This document shows, piece by piece, positions 11,341-21,879 of a stretch of DNA of 64,000 bases (position 1 is the stretch's first letter; each line of letters begins with the position of its first letter). The DNA is from Lithocarpus polystachyus. Its lineage: Eukaryota > Streptophyta > Magnoliopsida > Fagales > Fagaceae. The notes under the pieces were generated by a model. It saw only the letters and a program-made list of their open reading frames with translations, was not told the origin of the DNA and did not search any database. The position numbers were made by a program, and so were the translations under genes. The stretch lies in NCBI GenBank assembly GCA_033629205.1, contig CM066169.1:29452501-29516500 (forward strand). The letters run 5' to 3'.

Positions 11341-12720
11341 CTAAAGACTATTGTGCACTAATCTAACTCCCATTCCCTCCAAATGTGACTCGAAGGTCCA
11401 TTGAGGCAAGGCTTTGGTAAAGGGATCTGCTAGATTATTTGCACTTTCAATCTTTCCAACCACCACATCTCCACGAGCAACAATGTCTCGAATGATGTGA
11501 TACTTTCTCTCAATGTGCTTTCCTTTCTTGTGATTCTTTGGATCTTTGGATTGTGCAACTGCTCCACTATTGTCACAAAACAATGTGATAGGAACTTGCT
11601 CCATTCTCACTACACCAAGATCATAAAGGAATTTCTTGAGCCAAACGGCTTCCTTTGCCGCCTCACAAGCAGCAACATATTCAGCTTCCATGGTGGAGTC
11701 CGCAATACAAGATTGTTTAACACTCCTCCAACTTATGGCTCCACCTCCCAAGGTGAATACACATCCTGACGTGGACTTTCTGAAATCTAGATCCGATTGA
11801 AAATCTGAATCTGTATAGCCAATGGGAATCAAATCCTCACAACGGTAAACAAGCATATAATCTCTCGTTCTTCGTAAATACTTGAGAATATGCTTTACAG
11901 CTTGCCAATGTTGTGGTCCTGGATTTGATTGATATCGGCTGACCATGCCAACTGAAAAACAGATATCCGGTCCAGTACAAAGCATGGCATACATGAGACT
12001 TCCTACTGCAGAAGCATAAGGAACTTGTCTCATCATATCTTCTTCCTCTTGAGTCTTAGGCCTTTGGTCATCAGACAGAGGAACTCCATGTCTGAAAGGA
12101 AGTAATCCTTTCTTGGAGTTTTGCATGCTAAACCGTTCTAGAACCTTATCTATATATCCAGCTTGTGATAAGCCTAACATCTTATTCTTACGATCTCGCC
12201 AAAACTTGATCCCTAGAATAAAGTTAGCCTCACCCAAGTCCTTCATATCAAATTGGCTTGACAACCAAACCTTTACTGATGACATTACACCTACATCGTT
12301 TCCAATGAGTAGAATATCATCAACATAAAGCACTAGGAACATTACTACTTTGTCTTGATGTCTTTTGTACACACATGGTTCATCAAGATTTTGTTCAAAA
12401 CCAAATGATTTGATTGCTTGATCAAATCTGATGTTCCATGATCTAGATGCTTGCTTAAGTCCATAAATGGACCTATTCAACTTGCATACCATATGCTCTT
12501 GGTTCTTTGCTATGAAACCTTCTGGTTGCTTCATATAGATTTCCTCTTTAAGATTGCCATCAAGAAATGTAGTCTTGACATCCATTTGCCAAATCTCATA
12601 ATCATAATGAGCAGCAATGGATAAGAGAATTCTGATAGATTTAAGCATTGCTACTGGTGAAAAGGTTTCCTCATAATCAATACCTTCTTTTTTAGTATAC
12701 CCTTTTGCCACTAGCCTTGC
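11341..12720 (-). pseudogene. Inner Copia reverse transcriptase and RNase H
   Basis: About 456 codons in one open frame. Reverse transcriptase motifs in order: QMDVKTTFLDGNL, PEGF, SIYGLKQASRSW, and the catalytic YVDDILLIGND, all present. RNase H motifs follow: YTDSDFQSD, STSGCVF, STMEAEYVA, LFCDNSGA, HIERKYHIIRD and the terminal ADPFTKALPQ. The domain set is complete. The upstream junction is broken: near 12712-12720 one base is missing relative to the family, which shifts integrase-linker and reverse transcriptase into different frames. Confidence 0.88.
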
Positions 12721-13529
12721 TTATAGGTTTCAACCTTTCCATCTATCCCTCTCTTCCTCTTGTAAACCCATTTGCAACCAACAGGTTTAATGCCGTTAGG
12801 CGCCTTTACAAGATCCCAAACTTGATTGGAATACATGGAATCTAATTCTGATTTCATAGCTTGGACCCAATGATGTGCATCTATATCATTCATTGCTTCT
12901 TCATAAGTGTAAGGATCAGTTTCGGCCTCCTCTGAGATAGCCTCATAAGTCTCTCCAAGACCTATGAATCTTATAGGTGGCCTAACATTCCTCCCACTGC
13001 GATGAGGCAACTGTGTACTAGACATCTCATGAGTAGTATCTTGTAGTGTATCCAATACAGCCACATCATCCCTAGTTTCAACCATTGGTTGTTCAATTAC
13101 AGGTTCATTCATTTCAGCCAAGACAACTCTACTTCTAGGAGTAAAATTATTCATATAGTCATTTTCCAAGAATTTAGCATTTGTACTGACAAAAACTTTC
13201 TTATCTTTATGACTATAGAATAAATAACCCTTAGTTTCTTTTGGATAACCCACAAGCAAACATACTTCTGATTTTGGTTCCAACTTATTAGACTTCCCTT
13301 TTAACACATGTGTTGGACAACCCCAAATGTGGAGATATTTCATACTAGGCTTACGCCCACTCCACAATTCCATGGGTGTTTTGGGAACAGATTTTGATGG
13401 AACTAAATTCAAAAGATGTATTGTTGTATCTAAGGCATAACCCCAAAAAGAAATAGGTAAAGTTGAGTAACTCATCATGGACCTAACCATTTCTAAAAGA
13501 GTCCTATTCCTTCTTTCTGCTACACCATT
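12711..13529 (-). pseudogene. Inner Copia integrase C-terminus and linker
   Basis: Starts right after an in-frame TAA (13530-13532) that stands where the family has Gln, just before NGVAERRNRTL, which carries the third integrase catalytic residue (Glu). Then come PKTPMELWSGRKPS, the GY...KGYLFYSHKDKKVF block, an acidic linker, and the start of the reverse transcriptase domain (WVQAMKSELDSMYSN, KPVGCKWVYKRK). Confidence 0.85.
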
Positions 13530-14966
13530 TTATTGGGGAGTTCCAGGTGCAGTCAATTGGGATACAATCCCATTTTGAGTCAAGTAATCCTTGAAATCCC
13601 CAAGAAGGTATTCGCCACCACGATCAGATCGAATGGCCTTTATGTGTTTTTCTAATTGATTCTCAACTTCAGCCCTAAACTCTTTGAATTTTTCAAAAGC
13701 TTCGGACTTCTGTCTCATTAGATACACATAACCAAATCTAGAGTAATCATCGGTGAAAGTGATGAAGTACTCATAACCTCCTTTTGCTTGGGTTGACATA
13801 AGACCACAAACTTCCGTATGAACTAATTCTAGCAACTCTTGGGCTCTTCTACCTTTTGCATTAAAAGGTCGTTTGGTCATTTTGCCTTCCAAACAAGATT
13901 CACAAACTGGAAATTTATCAAAGTCCAATGGCTCTAAAAGACCATCTTTGATCAGTCTTTTAATTCTGTTTGGATTTATATGACCCAAACGCAAGTGCCA
14001 AAGATATGCATCATTAGTAGAAGGAAACTTTCTCTTTAATGATTTTACATGAGAGTTATTATCTAATTTAGAATTGTATAATTCATGCTTATCAGGAATT
14101 AAAATATAAAGACCATCCACAATATTGCCAGAACAGATAAACATTTTATCCTTCTTTATTACAACATTGTCTTTCAGGATAACACAATATCCATTTTTAC
14201 CTAAATAAGTTGCAGAAATTAAATTCCTACGAACATTAGGTACAAATAAACAGTCTTCCAATATTAAAACTCTAGTTTCAAAGCATAAATTAAACACTTC
14301 AATAGCTACAATTGGAATCCTACTCCCATCAGCCAAGGTCAGAAACAACTCTCCTTCTTTAAGTCTTCTGGTCTCCTGGAACCCCTTTAAAGAATTGCAG
14401 ATATGATTAGTACAACCTGAATCCACACACCAGGAATCCGTGGGATTTTGTACCAAACATATTTCAAGAAGGAATGAAATTTTCATACCCTTATTGGTAG
14501 CCTTGAACTTTGGACAATTCCTCTTCCAATGCCCTTTCTCACCACAATGGAAACATTTTCCTTTCAACTTCTTTCCTTTGTCGGCAACCCCTAAGGCAAT
14601 TTGTTTACCCTCCTGCTTAGTGAAGTTCTTCTTCTTCTTCTTCTTACCCTTGCCTTTCGACTTAGGTTGAGAAGTAGAAGCTTCACCCACATTGGCTTCA
14701 ACATTAAAAGTACCAAGGATGCCTTCCGCCGCTACCAACTCATTCATTAATTCAGACAAAGAATAAATCTTTTTGTTCATGTTATAATTAAGTCTGAATT
14801 CCTTGAATGATTCCGGTAGTGACTGGAGTATCATATCCACTTGGGATTCTCCATCAATGTCGGCACCCAAAACTTCTAAAGTATTCAGATTAAAGATCAT
14901 TGTAAGACAATGTTCTCTCACTGAACTACCTTCAGCCATCTTGGTATTATAAATTTGCCTCATGGT
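13530..14966 (-). pseudogene. Inner Copia gag C-terminus, protease, integrase core
   Basis: One open frame of about 478 codons. It holds the gag second half, a Lys-rich stretch, a CCHC zinc knuckle (CFHCGEKGHWKRNC), the aspartic protease active site (WCVDSGCTNHICNS), the GAG-pre-integrase HHCC region (YLWHLRLGHIN ... CESCLEGK) and the integrase core. Catalytic residues: the second Asp (RSDRGGEY) is present, but the first is replaced by Glu (LVHTEVCG where the family has HTDV). Separated from the first part of gag by an in-frame TAA at 14970-14972. Confidence 0.88.
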
Positions 14967-14969
14967 TTC

Positions 14970-15308
14970 TTACCTTGCAGAACGGCCTTGCTCACCAAAC
15001 ATCTCCTTCAGACTTTGCATAATGTCCGAAGCAAGTTCTACATCCTGCATTTGATGCTGTAGAACATTTGAGATGGACGCTAGGATGTAGCACTTGGCCA
15101 TTTCATTAGATTTCTGCCAACGATCATATCGTTGTTTTTCCTCAAGAGGAGCATCTAATGAAGGAAAGCTAGGACATGGTTGAGTAAGCACATATTTGTG
15201 CTCTTCAGCTGTGAGAACTATGTCCAAGTTTCTTTTCCAGTCAACATAATTGGTTCTAGTCAGTTTGTTTTGATTAAGAATGCTAACAAGTGGGCTAAAT
15301 GATGCCAT
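14970..15308 (-). pseudogene. Inner Copia gag N-terminal part
   Basis: Most likely start is the ATG at 15308-15306 (MASFSPLVSILNQNKLTR), since the longer open frame up to 15431 reaches into leader sequence. Contains the typical gag patches YVDWKRNLDIVL, W.KSNEMAKCYILASISN and MFGEQGRSAR. Ends at TAA 14970-14972, which lies in frame with the following coding sequence and stands where Gln is usual. Confidence 0.85.
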
Positions 15309-15592
15309 GTTCAAATCTGAAATAATAAATATGAATATAATAAGTAAACTGGACATTATCAATTTAGCATATAAGCATATAATATGGAACCTTAATAAAA
15401 CCATAAAATAATATATGCAACGACAACCCAATCCCGCAATTAATATTCCTCGGTAGCGAGGTCATACCAATCACTATGATTAAGCAAGGATTATCCTCAT
15501 TATTAATGCTATCATAGTAACTCTTACCAAACAAAAAAAATGTGCCGCTTATCCTTTAGCCTCTAATTGATAATGACATAGCTCCGTAGGGA

Positions 15593-17021
15593 GGTTAACA
15601 TCATGTTTGCATCGCATACAAAACATACGCAGCAAAAAAAAACGGATCTACTTCATTCGCAATTGATAACATGCACTATGTAGGTTTCAGAATATAAGAA
15701 CAAGAGAGTGTACCTTGATGCAGTGAAATTCAAAACCAAATAAAGAAGTACTCGGGAAGACTTTTAATCTTCACTCTAATTCCACTTGATGCCCAAGATG
15801 TGTGGTCTCTCAATCAGTTCTATGTTTTCTAGAGAGAATATGAAAAAGTGTCTCTCTTCCTTATTTCATTACATTACACATACAAACCATTTCATTTAAT
15901 ATAAAATTCTGTATGTTTCTCTCCACATAACTGATTATCTAATTGGGCTAATCTTTTGGGCCTTCCCAATTGGGCTTTAGTGTGTGGCTTGGAGTGGGAC
16001 CAAAAAGGAACAAATAAGACACTAGCTCCAATGGGCCTTGGGCTTTTCTGTCAACTCTTGACAAGTCCAAAGTTACCATTAATTATATTTAATACCACTA
16101 TATAAATATAATTGCACTCTAGGCCTCATTAATAAATTATATCCCAAGACTTTATTATACATGCAACCCCTTCATAAAATATTCGTAGTAATACAAAGTC
16201 ATGAATATAGACTGCCACTTTGTTAATTACTACATCTTAATCCTTGAGTACCCGGTTTAATCCTTTTAAGTTATTCATCATATATTTATGAAATCCAATT
16301 TCATAAATATATACTTTAGTCTTACTAAAGTGGTTAGGCCTAACTCTCTGAATAACTGTACCCATTAAACTTATCTCAAGGGAATATTTTATATCTCCGT
16401 TAAGAGACTATGAATTCCATCTTGAGAATATATGTTCCATCAACACTAAATGTGGCTGCCCAACATACTGAGGTTTTGACCGTTACTTTAGATTTCACTC
16501 CTGATATATCAAAGCAACCTACATTTCATGATCAGGTCCATTATTCTTTTAGGATTAAGAGTTTATGTGAATAGAAGTCGTGAGATTTATTATTCAATTG
16601 ACAGTCGTTAGGAGAATAATAAATCTCACAGCGGTCCAGTTCAATATGTCTTAACTCTTAAAACATATCAACATATTAACTAGAAGTCACCACTTCCATG
16701 ATCAAGACAAATCATCGTAGTTAATATGTTATAGTCTTCGCAGATGAAATGCCCGATTTCATCACCGACTACGAACCAAAATTCTAAGTATACAAAGAAC
16801 TTGTGATCTATATCTTCTGTGACTAAATCACATAAATCACATACTATGCATCTCATGGACTATTTGATAATGTCCGAATATTCATATTACCATTATTTTA
16901 GATAAGAATAAAACAACTTTATCAAACACAATATTAAGTCATACATCATTTCTCACATAATGTCATACATAATATCATACATAGCATCATATAATAGGAT
17001 TTAAGGGCACATATCCTAACA
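15593..17021 (-). repeat. 5' LTR of inner Copia element
   Basis: Same sequence as 9893-11326 except that the end next to the interior (plus 15593-15602) lacks the GGAAAT of the partner. The adjacent primer-binding site is not recognisable as the usual initiator-Met type, perhaps because of that small deletion. Confidence 0.9.
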
Positions 17022-17970
17022 TAGGGGTCCTTGCTGTCGTCCTGTATGCCCATAATACACTAGGCAGTTCTTCGGGCCATATCCCCTTTACCCCCTCGAG
17101 CTGAGTCTTGATAATCTTAAGCAAAAATCGGTTCGTCACTTCGACCTGGCCGTTGGCTTGCGGGTGGACGGGGGAAGAGTAGTGATTCTTTATTCCCAAC
17201 TATGAGCAGAATTCTCGGAAGGGACCATTATCAAATTGTTTCCCGTTGTCGGAGACTAGCACTCTGGGTATTCCGAACCTGCATATGATGGACTTCCAGA
17301 CGAAGCTCCGTATGTTCTTCTCTGCAATAATGGCCAATGCTTCAGCTTCCACCCATTTCGTGAAGTAGTCTATGCCTACCACCAGGAACTTTAGCTGTCG
17401 CATAGCTATTGGGAATGGGCCCATGATATCCAGTCCCCATTGGGCGAACGGCCACGGAGCCGCCATGGGGGTCAGCTCTTCGGGGGGCTGTCTACTGATG
17501 TTGCTAAACCTCAGGCGTTTCTCGCAAGCTTTAACATAAGCCTGCGTGTCTTTTTGCATGGTCGGCCAGTAGTATCCTGCTCGGATCAGCTTATGCGCCA
17601 ACGACCGCGACCCCGAATGATTTCCGCATATTCCTTCGTGGACTTCCCTCATGACATAGTCTTCTTCTTCTGAGCCCAAGCACCTTAGGTATGGGCGACA
17701 GAAGCCCCTCTTGTACAAGACGTCTTTTATTAATACGAATTTTGCCGCTCGGGTTTTCAGTCTTCTGGCGGGTCCTCTTTCGTCTGCCAGAACGCCATCT
17801 TTTAGATATGAAATTAAGGGCGTGGTCCAATCACTTTCGGAACCTATTTCCTGCACATCGACAGAGTCAATTAGTGGAGAAACTTGCACAAAAGAGAGTA
17901 CACCATTAGTGGCGGCCCCATGTTCCGACGAGGCGGCTTTGGCTAGGCGGTCGGCTTGCTCATTGTCTGT
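17022..17970 (-). pseudogene. Gypsy RNase H tail and integrase N-terminal part
   Basis: From the right: a 12-residue RNase H tail (NEQADRLAKAAS), a linker, then integrase. The zinc motif is H-x3-H...C-x2-R: HEGICGNHSGS ... ACEKRLRFSN; the last Cys of HHCC is Arg here. The core shows GLDIMGPFP (Asp 1), VSDNGKQFDN (Asp 2) and, after an in-frame TAG at 17200-17202, HPQANGQVEVTNR (Glu), so DDE is intact. It breaks off at AYRTTARTP where the inner Copia element begins. The true upstream reverse transcriptase and most of RNase H are absent. Confidence 0.88.
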
Positions 17971-18600
17971 AGTTGGCTATTCATTTCTACTATCGCGAAG
18001 TAGCATTCTCGCGCAGCCACTTGGTCTCCCCATATTTCCCCCACTCCGTGCTCTGTAGGGAATTTGACCTTTAAGGCATAGGTGGAGGTTGCAGCCTTCC
18101 AGGCATTAAGGGTGGGTCGTCCAATGATTGCGTTGTAGGCGGAGGAGCAATCAACGATGAGGAAGGTAACATCCCTAGTGACCTGCCGAGGGTACTCCCC
18201 GACAGTGATAGGCAATGTAATCGAGCCGAGGGGGTATACTCTCGTCCCCCCGAATCCGGTGAGCGGGGCCTTGTTAGGGACCAAGCGTTCTTTGTCGATC
18301 CGCATCTGCTAGAACGCGGGGTAGTAAAGGATATCCGCGGAGCTCTCGTTGTCGATTAAGACCCGGTATGTGTTATAGTCTCCTATACGGAGGCTGACGA
18401 CAAGGGCGTCGTCGTGTGGATGATAGAGGTGTTGGGCGTCTTCTTCTGTGAACTCCATAGTGTCGCTGTTGATTCGCGGCTTCTTCTGCACAAAGCTCGC
18501 AGCCTGAACATTCTGAACTGCTCTGAGGTGGGACTTCAGAGCTTTCTTCGTTGAACCGGCTGCTGATGTACCCCCCATGATCATTCTTATGTCCCCTATA
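17963..18600 (-). pseudogene. Gypsy aspartic protease
   Basis: Minus-strand protease of the Tat type: YRVLIDNESSADILYYPAF then a TAG (18309-18311) where Gln is usual, then QMRIDKE ... PLTGFGGTRVYPLG ... YNAIIGRPTLN. The active-site triplet reads DNES instead of DNGS, so the catalytic loop Gly is lost. At about 17963-17972 the frame runs directly into the tail of RNase H; roughly 1.5-2 kb of pol, including all of the reverse transcriptase, is deleted at this junction. Confidence 0.85.
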
Positions 18601-19967
18601 GGTGGTCTGGGACGCTCATTGTCCCTGTGGGAGACCTGTTCCTATCGGGGCACTTCAGCCCTTTCTCTGCTGACGAACCTCTGCAGCTTCCCTTGCCTAA
18701 TCAGAGCTTCAATCTGCTGCTTCAAATCGTAGCAGTCGGTAGTATCGTGGACGTGGTCTCGATGGAAGCGGCAGTATTTGTCTTTGGGTCGTCTGTCCGG
18801 GTTCCCTTTCAGCTTTCCTAGAAACGTCAAGGATCCATCGTCCTTGATCTGCATCAGGACCTGATCGACTGGAGCCGTTAATGGGGTGTAGCTTGTGAAT
18901 TTCCTGGCAGGGGGCTTCGGGCGTCTATTATCTCGGCCTTCTCCTGTCCGAGGCGCCTTTCGCCCCTTATCCTGTGGTGTGTCTTCCTGTCTCTCCCTTT
19001 TCCTGGGGGGTTTCTCTTCTAGGGCCAGTAATGCATCTTCCGCATTCATGTACTTTGTCGCCCTGTAAAATATATCTGACATTGTCTTCGGGTCATTTTT
19101 GTATAATGAAAACAAGAATTTACCCTTCTGCAGCCCGTTTGTGAAAGCGGCGACTTGTATCTTGTCATCCGCTTCATCGATCGAAAGTGCCTCCTTGTTG
19201 AAACGGGCTATATAGGATCTCAGCGTCTCATCCTCTCACTGCTTAATGTTCATCAGGCATGCGGTGGATCTTTTGTGCCTGTGTCCCCTGATGAACTGTG
19301 AGGCAAACTGAGCGCTCAGCTCTCTGAAGGTGCCAATAGAGCTAGGCGTCAGCCTGCCGAACCAGGTCCTTGCGGAACCTTTTAGCGTCGCTGGGAAGGC
19401 CCGGCACATGATTTCGTCCGGTGCACCGTGTAGGTGCATCAATGTCTTAAAGGACTCCAAATGTTCCAGCGGATCCTTGGACCCATCGTAGCTTTCCACC
19501 TGGGGCATGCGGAACTTTGGCGGCATAGGGAACAAGATGACCGGTGTGGTAAAGGGGGAGTCCGTGCGGTGGACGAGGTCGTCGAGGTCGCTGGATACCC
19601 TTCCTTTGAGGGCGTTCATCATGAAATCCATGCGCTCCTTCATCACCTGCATCTCCACGGCAATGTGGGATGGGACGTTGCCATCGGCCAATGGACGGTT
19701 CGTCTCCTGTCCTTCAGGTCGGCTCAATGCATTGCTTCCCTCAGGGCCTCCATGGTTCCTCTCTTCAGCATTGCTTTCCTCCTGGTTCTATCCTTGGTTG
19801 TCAAGCGTCGCGTTCCTCCGTTGTAGCTGTTCTTTCAAGTCGTTGTTATGTTTTGTGAGGCTTTCCACCGCGGCTGCCAGAGTTTGGACCTGCCTCTCGA
19901 GTGCCGTGGTGCGCTGTTCATTGCCCTGGTCGTTCATGGTGTTTGCCCTTGAACGTGTGAATACCAT
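18600..19967 (-). pseudogene. Gypsy gag
   Basis: One continuous frame from ATG 19967-19965 (MVFTRSRANTM) with TAG at 19788-19790, TGA at 19236-19238 and TAG at 18642-18644. A coiled-coil start (ERQVQTLAAAVESL) is followed by the retrotransposon gag domain (YDGSKDPLEHLESF, LKGSARTWFGRL, FRELSAQFASQF) and a nucleocapsid-like YCRFHRDHVHDTTDCYDL motif. No frameshift was seen, only stops. The same frame continues into protease. Confidence 0.87.
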
Positions 19968-20011
19968 GCAACTTTTTGTCCGAAAAGCACGAAACACAGT
20001 CTATGTACGCG

Positions 20012-20029
20012 TTCCCACAGACGGCACCA
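20012..20029 (-). other. Primer-binding site of Gypsy element
   Basis: On the minus strand TGGTGCCGTCTGTGGGAA begins two bases after the end of the 5' LTR. Such TGGxGCCG sites are common in Tat elements; I cannot name the primer tRNA with certainty. Confidence 0.6.
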
Positions 20030-20031
20030 AC

Positions 20032-20612
20032 TGATGATGCCGAGAATCAACTCAGTTAGCTGCAAGGTAATCAGGTACTTCGAGCTAACCTGCACAAGTA
20101 GAAAGAACCTCGGAGGGAGGTACCGGCGTGGTACCGGCCAACGACCCTCCGATGGTTAAGTTAGTATTGCTTACAACTCTAAAGTGCCAGAGTCGGGGTA
20201 GAAGCATGCGTACCTCAATTTTGGAGGGCGTGAGAGTATTTATAGTAGTAGTAGAGGCCCTTGACCAAGGCGTGCTGGGGAAGATACCACTTTTACCGGA
20301 ATTACCCCTGAGTAGCATGGAGCGCAAGATACTTCTTAGGCAACCAAGTGTGCTGGGCAAGCCACCCCTTTTAGGAGCGATCGTGCTGCGCCAGACACCT
20401 GTCCAAGTGGTAGCGTATGCGACAAGACTCATTTTCTTAGGGAAGCGTACGCGGCAAGATAGGCTGTCATCCCCCTGCCTTTCCCGTCGACGGTCTCTCC
20501 CGTCACCCTATTTAAGGGCCGTGTCCTCAGGGGATATTGTCCGTCACCATGCGTCGCACCGTCATCCCGCCCAGGGTGCCGGCGTCAGGTACGGGAGTTT
20601 TTATCCTCATCA
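20032..20612 (-). repeat. 5' LTR of Gypsy element
   Basis: 581 bp, partner of 5241-5821. Followed on the plus strand by the second AACTA (20613-20617). Confidence 0.92.
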
Positions 20613-20617
20613 AACTA

Positions 20618-20760
20618 TATTATAGATTTCTTTAATATATACAGTATATATTTATGTTTTTGCCTATCACTTCTCTTGTGTTAATATTGTTTATAATTAG
20701 ATCTGTGTAATGTTTCCTTTTGCTTAATCACAAAAGTAAATTGTTGAAATATATCCAACA
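20618..20760 (+). repeat. 3' LTR of outer Copia element, last part
   Basis: Continues the LTR broken off at 5240 and ends ATATCCAACA, followed by ACTAG (20761-20765). Confidence 0.9.
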
Positions 20761-20765
20761 ACTAG

Positions 20766-21870
20766 GTGGTTCAGATATTGGAAGCTTAATACATTAGATG
20801 ATTTCTGGCTTAATTTTGAGCTTCAATTGTCCTGTGGTTATAGTTTCTTAACGTCGTACCCATATTTACATGATCTAGTAGCACGAGATTCTTTGAGTAA
20901 GATATAATTGTTTTTCTCCTCTACTGATAGTTTTCATGTTTTGACATTCAGCCTTAGGGTGGACCATATGCAAAGTTGCAAACATAAAGCATATAGTTTT
21001 GAAAGTTATATATTGCTAAACCATATAATTTAAAATAAAATGAGAAAAATTAATGTATCCATTCTTTTTTCTATTACCACAAGAATATGATTCTTTAAAA
21101 TACATGAAGGTTTTAAAATTTTGAAAATATTACTAATATTGGGGGATATTTTCCTTGGTTTCTGTATTTTAAAAATACATTGTTTGTAATTAAAAATCGA
21201 TCTCCGTGTTAATTGTCCTGAAAATTTTTTATTCTAAGATTCTATGCAAAACACACAAATAGTTTGCTTTTCATTAGACCGCCACCAAAGTAACAGAATG
21301 GGCCCACTTGTTTGTCCTAATCTATAGACATTTTGTGTACTTAAAGTTTATGTCTTGATATTTCCTAATTATTTTTGTTTGTTTAGAATTTACGGAAAGT
21401 CCAATTTTCCTTTTTTTTTCTCCTTTTAATTTGTCTCCTGTTGTTCTAAATTTTTTGAAATTTGAAAATGCTTTACATATTAATATTCTTGTACAATTCG
21501 TGCTCAGTTTGGAGGGTTTTTAATACTATACTTTGTCAAAGTAATATGGTTGGACCTTTTTAGTTGCTAGTACACATGTCGGTATTTGATACATTAGTGG
21601 TTAGACTTAAGTTTGTTGTAGGAGTTGAGTCTAGAACTCTTGCCAATGGATGGTCTGTTGGTTCTCGTCGTTGTGTTTTCTCCTAGGTTATGAAATAACG
21701 TAATGAGTAGGTAAAAAATGGTGTGGAAGAGTTTTGAGAAATTTGGGTTTTAAGAAGTGGTTGGTTGGCTAACTTTGAGTCAAAGTAAGAGATAGACAAC
21801 ACTTTTGAGGCAATGTGAGTTGGGTTGTGTTTTCCTCCATGAAAAAAATAACTTTATGTTATCACTCACT
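20766..21870. other. AT-rich spacer
   Basis: No coding potential, RNA gene or repeat boundary recognised. Several T runs. Confidence 0.5.
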
Positions 21871-21879
21871 CAAAACCAT

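Larger units (their letters stand above)
9893..17021 (-). mobile_element. Inner Ty1/Copia element inside Gypsy integrase
   Basis: 7.1-kb element with TG...CA ends and a perfect 5-bp duplication TAGGG (9888-9892, 17022-17026). LTRs are 9893-11326 and about 15593-17021. Minus-strand order: gag, protease, integrase, reverse transcriptase, RNase H. Its insertion cuts the Gypsy integrase between the ARTP and TGETP residues. The LTRs differ by eye by about 2 percent, so this is the youngest layer of the nest. The coding region has two CAA-to-TAA type stops and one single-base frameshift. Long LTRs and RNase H sequence suggest the Tork/Angela group; that placement is tentative. Confidence 0.93.
5241..20612 (-). 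mobile_element. Ty3/Gypsy (Tat-type) element with antisense gene, RT deleted
   Basis: Bounded by TGATGATGCC...CCTCATCA and a perfect 5-bp duplication AACTA (5236-5240, 20613-20617). Two 581-bp LTRs (5241-5821, 20032-20612). Gag, protease, the RNase H tail and integrase are on the minus strand; the primer site (20012-20029) and polypurine tract (5822-5832) agree. Between pol and its 3' LTR lies a long region with a spliced gene in the opposite direction (6274-8433), a hallmark of Tat-lineage plant Gypsy elements. Protease of the DNxSSADILYYPAF type and absence of a chromodomain also fit Tat. The reverse transcriptase is missing and gag-pol has several nonsense codons, so it is dead. A second Copia element sits inside the integrase (9893-17021). 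Confidence 0.92.
108..20760 (+). mobile_element. Outer Ty1/Copia element, decayed, host of the nest
   Basis: An LTR retrotransposon bounded by TG...CA and by a perfect 5-bp duplication ACTAG (103-107 and 20761-20765). Left LTR is 108-857; the right LTR is 4657-5240 plus 20618-20760, split by a Gypsy insertion. The plus orientation follows from a polypurine tract (GTGGGGGAT, 4648-4656) directly before the right LTR and from the order of integrase, reverse transcriptase and RNase H relics. The interior (858-4656) is only about 3.8 kb, so part of gag-pol is gone; no gag or protease relic and no clear tRNA primer site was found after 857. It is the oldest layer of the nest. Confidence 0.9.

Noticed and set aside
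17440..18058. Plus-strand frames opposite Gypsy pol
   Set aside because: Shadows of the minus-strand integrase frame.
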